A stretch of DNA of 8,195 nucleotides from a bacterium (GTDB lineage Bacteria; Bacillota; Clostridia; Christensenellales; CAG-138), in contig JAQXRK010000163.1 in the NCBI GenBank assembly GCA_029218485.1, forward strand, positions 1 to 8,195. Direction: 5' to 3'. The first letter of the stretch is position 1; each line of letters begins with the position of its first letter. Under the pieces are notes generated by a model. The model did not search any database and was not told where the DNA came from. It saw only the letters and a list, made by a program, of their open reading frames with translations. Below are positions 5,467-8,195 of this stretch, piece after piece. The translations under genes were made by a program, and so were the position numbers.

Positions 5467-5503
5467 GTATATGGGTAACTTATTCAACAAGGGAGGAACT
5501 ATT

Positions 5504-6697
5504 ATGAAAAAACTCATCAGTATTTTGATGGCCGCTTTGATGGTCGCCGGCTGCTTTGCGTTTGCCGGCTGCTCTTCCAGCGGCAACGCAGCCTCCGGCA
5601 GCGATACGATCAAAATCGGTATGCAGGGCCCGTACACCGGCAGCACCGCCGTCTACGGTCTCGCCGTGCAGACCGGCGCCCGCCTGTATATCGACCAGCT
5701 CAATGCGAACGGCGGCATCAACGGCAAGCAGGTTGAGCTGATTTACTACGACAACAAGGGTGAGGATGCCGAAGCCATCAACGCGTTCACGCGCCTTGTG
5801 GATGAGGGCATCACCGCTTTCATCGGCGACGTGCTGACCGGCAACACGCTGGCGGTCGTTCCCGAAGCCAACGCCATCAACATGCCGATGATCACGGGCT
5901 CCGCCACGGCAGCGGCCGTTACGGTCAACGAGAATGACGGAACGGTGTACACCAACGTGTTCCGCTCCTGCTTCATCGATCCGTTCCAGGGCGAAAAGAT
6001 GGCGTCCTACGCAGCGGAGAAGCTCGGCGTCAAGACCGCGGCGGTCATTGCGCTCACCGGTGACGCCTATGCGGCCGGTCTGGCCGAAGCCTTCGTCGCC
6101 AAGTGCGCCGAGGTGGGCATTGAGGTCGTCGCGCAGGAGGGCTATGCCTCCGGCGATAAGGACTTCAACGCGCAGCTCACCAACATCATGGCCAAGAACC
6201 CCGACGTCGTCTTCTGCCCGAACTACTATGAGGATGACGGCATGATCGTCACGCAGGCCCGTGCACTCGGTCTCACCGCCACGTTCCTTGGCGGCGACGG
6301 TTGGAGCAGCGTTGCGGACTATGCCTCCGCAGAGGATCTCGAGGGCAGCCTCTACTGCTCCGGTTACGCTCCCGGCTCCACCGAGGCGGTTAAGGCTTTC
6401 GAGGCCGCTTACGAGGAGAAGTACGGCGAGCCCGTGCCGAACATGTTTGCACCGCTTGCCTATGACGCCGCTATGGTTCTCTGCGCGGCAATCGCCAAGG
6501 CCGAGGAGACCGGCGCGAAGCCCGGCTCCGACGAATACAAGCAGGCCATCATCGACGCCATCCGCACCGAGGGTCCTTCCGTCGAGGGTATCACGAGCGC
6601 CAACGGTTACAGCTTTGATGAGAACAACAACCCCATCAAGGACGCCAACATCATGGAGGTTGTCGGCGGAGTCGAAACCTTCAAGGAGATCTTCTAA
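5504..6697 (+). CDS. livJ: branched-chain amino-acid ABC transporter, substrate-binding lipoprotein
   Basis: This 397-residue protein is the extracellular receptor of a HAAT-family importer. It captures leucine, isoleucine, valine or a related ligand and delivers it to LivHM. The signal peptide ends in two possible lipoboxes, VAGC (Cys17) and FAGC (Cys23); the CSSSG that follows Cys23 is the more usual mature end. The mature domain begins IKIGMQGPYTGSTAVYG (36-52), the LivJ/Leu-Ile-Val-binding pattern. It continues with LIYYDNKGEDAEAINAFTRLV (79-99), the GDVLTGNT ligand-site loop (108-115), MPMITGSAT (127-135), FLGGDGW (261-267) and the hinge-region APLAYDAA (316-323). GGGAGG lies 7 bases before the ATG. 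Neighbouring permease genes support the role; exact ligand specificity cannot be read, since the family also binds urea, amides and aromatic compounds. No clear promoter lies between the upstream terminator and this gene. Confidence 0.95.
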   Translation: MKKLISILMAALMVAGCFAFAGCSSSGNAASGSDTIKIGMQGPYTGSTAVYGLAVQTGARLYIDQLNANGGINGKQVELIYYDNKGEDAEAINAFTRLVDEGITAFIGDVLTGNTLAVVPEANAINMPMITGSATAAAVTVNENDGTVYTNVFRSCFIDPFQGEKMASYAAEKLGVKTAAVIALTGDAYAAGLAEAFVAKCAEVGIEVVAQEGYASGDKDFNAQLTNIMAKNPDVVFCPNYYEDDGMIVTQARALGLTATFLGGDGWSSVADYASAEDLEGSLYCSGYAPGSTEAVKAFEAAYEEKYGEPVPNMFAPLAYDAAMVLCAAIAKAEETGAKPGSDEYKQAIIDAIRTEGPSVEGITSANGYSFDENNNPIKDANIMEVVGGVETFKEIF

Positions 6698-6743
6698 TCA
6701 ACTGCACATTCAACTGAATTCCTGTTTCAGATGAAATCAAAAC

Positions 6744-6780
6744 GCCGAAACTGTGTGGGAACTCCCCGCACGGTTTCGGC
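6744..6780 (+). other. 16-bp intercistronic hairpin between livJ and livH
   Basis: GCCGAAACTGTGTGGG pairs with CCCGCACGGTTTCGGC around the loop AACTC, giving 16 base pairs of which two are U·G wobbles. It is followed by TGTCTAAG, not a T-run, so it is unlikely to terminate transcription. It ends 8 bases before the livH ribosome binding site. Such hairpins protect upstream mRNA from 3' exonucleases and help make binding protein in excess of permease, as in other ABC import operons; that role is inferred here. Confidence 0.7.
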
Positions 6781-6801
6781 TGTCTAAGAAAGGAATCCAT
6801 T

Positions 6802-7689
6802 ATGTCCGTCTTATCCACCCTCCTACGACAGATCATAAACGGGCTGCAGGCCGGCTCGATCTATGCGCTCGTCGCGCTGGGTTACAGCATGGTGTACGGC
6901 ATCATCATGCTGTTGAACTTTGCCCACGGCGATATCATCATGATCGGCGCGTATATCGCCTGGCTCTGCATGGCCCGCTTTGCGCTCAACCCCGTTTTTG
7001 CCGTTGTGTTCGCCGTGATCGGCTGCGTGCTGCTGGGCGTGACCATTGAAAAGGTCGCCTACAAGCCGCTGCGCAGCTCGCCGCGCATCTCGCTGCTGAT
7101 CACCGCCATCGGCATTTCGTTCCTTCTCGAAAATGCCGCGCAGATGATTTTCGGCGCGGGCGCGCAGGTCATCCCCCCCTTCTTCTCCGTGCCGAACCCG
7201 TCCATCGGTTCCATTGAAATCCCGGGCACCGCGATCGTTACGATCGTGGTCACGGCCATCTCGATGATCGGGCTCACGCTGCTCATCCAGAAGACGAAGA
7301 TGGGCAAGGCGATGCGCGCCGTTTCCGAGGATACGGGCGCCGCGCAGCTGATGGGCATCAACATCAACCGCACCATTTCCTTCACGTTCGCCATCGGCTC
7401 GGCGCTGGCCGGCATTGGCTCGGTGCTCTACTGCACCGCCTATCCGCAGGCCTATGCGACCATGGGCTCCATGCTCGGTCTGAAGGCATTCGTTGCGGCC
7501 GTGCTCGGCGGCATCGGCTCGATCCCCGGCGCCATGATCGGCGGCTTCGCGATCGGCCTTGCGGAAGCGCTCGTCTCCGCAGCCGGCCTGTCCGTATGGA
7601 AGGACGGCGTGGTGTTCGCGATCCTCATCGTCGTGCTGCTGATCCGGCCCACGGGCATTCTCGGCCGCTCGATGGCGGAAAAGGTTTAA
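6802..7689 (+). CDS. livH: branched-chain amino-acid ABC transporter permease LivH
   Basis: This 295-residue inner-membrane permease forms the transport channel with LivM and receives substrate from the LivJ-type protein. The N-terminus reads GLQAGSIYALVALGYSMVYG (14-33) followed by LLNFAHGDIIMIGAY (37-51), the standard LivH signature. About eight hydrophobic segments follow. The cytoplasmic coupling segment is KMGKAMRAVSEDTGAAQLMGIN (166-187), and AFVAAVLGGIGSIPGAMIGG (229-248) is the conserved late motif. Length is normal for the family. AAAGGA lies about 7 bases before the ATG. livM follows 15 bases after its stop, so the two are translated from one message. Confidence 0.95.
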   Translation: MSVLSTLLRQIINGLQAGSIYALVALGYSMVYGIIMLLNFAHGDIIMIGAYIAWLCMARFALNPVFAVVFAVIGCVLLGVTIEKVAYKPLRSSPRISLLITAIGISFLLENAAQMIFGAGAQVIPPFFSVPNPSIGSIEIPGTAIVTIVVTAISMIGLTLLIQKTKMGKAMRAVSEDTGAAQLMGININRTISFTFAIGSALAGIGSVLYCTAYPQAYATMGSMLGLKAFVAAVLGGIGSIPGAMIGGFAIGLAEALVSAAGLSVWKDGVVFAILIVVLLIRPTGILGRSMAEKV

Positions 7690-7704
7690 GGGGGTACAAG
7701 CCTG

Positions 7705-8195
7705 ATGGATAAGAAAGCATTCCGCATCCCCATGCCCGTCCGCTATCTGATCAACGCCCTGCTGTTCGCCGCGTTTCTGCTTGTCGGCAACTCGCTCATT
7801 GAAGGGCATGTGATCCCGACCTATTATGCAAAGGTCATCACGCTGATCGGCATCAACATCATTCTGGCCGTCTCGCTGAACATCGCGACCGGCTACCTCG
7901 GCCAGCTGCCGCTCGGCCACGCCGGGTTCATGGCCGTGGGCGCCTATGCCTCCGCGATCTTCCTGACCCGCACCGCCATACCGGAGGGCATCGCCTACCC
8001 GATTGGAATCCTGATCGGCGGCATTGTCGCGGCCATCTTCGGCATCATCATCGGCCTGCCGGCGCTGCGGCTCAAGGGCGACTACCTCGCCATCATCACG
8101 CTCGGCTTCGGCGAGATCATCCGCGTTGTGCTGCTCAATATCGACAGCGTGCTCGGCTTCAAGCTCACCTACGGCGCGGCAAGCCTGAAGAACAT
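7705..8195 (+). CDS. livM: branched-chain amino-acid ABC transporter permease LivM, 5' part
   Basis: The frame is open from the ATG at 7705 to the right edge (163 codons seen; the family is usually about 300-400 residues, so roughly half is missing). It is the second permease of the importer. Recognisable blocks are NIATGYLGQLPLGHAGFMAVGAYASA (59-84) and the LivM hallmark GLPALRLKGDYLAIITLGFGEIIRVVL (117-143). One clear hydrophobic segment (about 15-32) precedes them. GGGGG just after the livH stop lies 10 bases before the ATG. In this operon type livG and livF, the ATPases, usually follow; they are not in view. Confidence 0.95.
   Translation, partial: MDKKAFRIPMPVRYLINALLFAAFLLVGNSLIEGHVIPTYYAKVITLIGINIILAVSLNIATGYLGQLPLGHAGFMAVGAYASAIFLTRTAIPEGIAYPIGILIGGIVAAIFGIIIGLPALRLKGDYLAIITLGFGEIIRVVLLNIDSVLGFKLTYGAASLKN

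Noticed and set aside
6823..7920. Minus-strand open frame of 365 codons opposite livH/livM
   Set aside because: It is Asp/His/Arg-rich, the typical complement of hydrophobic codons, and conflicts with two certain permease genes.

Overview
This 8.2 kb window looks like chromosomal DNA from a fairly high-GC anaerobic member of the Bacillota (Clostridia, possibly Oscillospiraceae-like). The evidence is strong GGAGG-type ribosome binding sites, sigma-A-like promoters in short AT-rich gaps, clostridial-type aspartate kinase and DUF1015 proteins, and lipoprotein signal peptides. The taxonomic placement is inference from protein style. There are no tRNA, rRNA, CRISPR, transposon or phage genes. Every gap between genes is under 200 bases.

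Left half, minus strand, read from about 3909 down to 1: a 70-residue two-helix membrane protein (DUF6199-like), then a chloramphenicol-acetyltransferase-fold acyltransferase 14 bases further on. A weak terminator and a new promoter (TATAAT, 17-base spacer) follow. This promoter drives a DUF1015 protein and then a monofunctional aspartate kinase (lysC), which catalyses the first step of lysine/threonine/methionine synthesis. Beyond lysC are a GC-rich hairpin, a possible 12-residue leader ORF, and the first nine codons of another gene that runs off the left edge.

Right half, plus strand, from 3990 onward: a secreted lipoprotein metallophosphoesterase whose promoter sits so close to its ATG that the mRNA should be leaderless. 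Next is a 72-residue membrane protein with its own strong promoter, and a good intrinsic terminator. A branched-chain amino-acid (HAAT-family) ABC importer operon follows: livJ (binding lipoprotein), livH (permease) and livM (permease, cut by the right edge). The ATPase genes livG and livF would be expected beyond the edge. A 16-bp hairpin separates livJ from livH.

The two halves diverge from a regulatory gap at about 3881-4001. Overall this is ordinary core metabolism and transport. I do not see a convincing new multi-gene system. The most interesting signals are regulatory: the leaderless promoter, palindromes around the DUF1015-lysC promoter, a possible SD-switch upstream of the left-edge gene, and a terminator immediately ahead of livJ with no obvious promoter after it.
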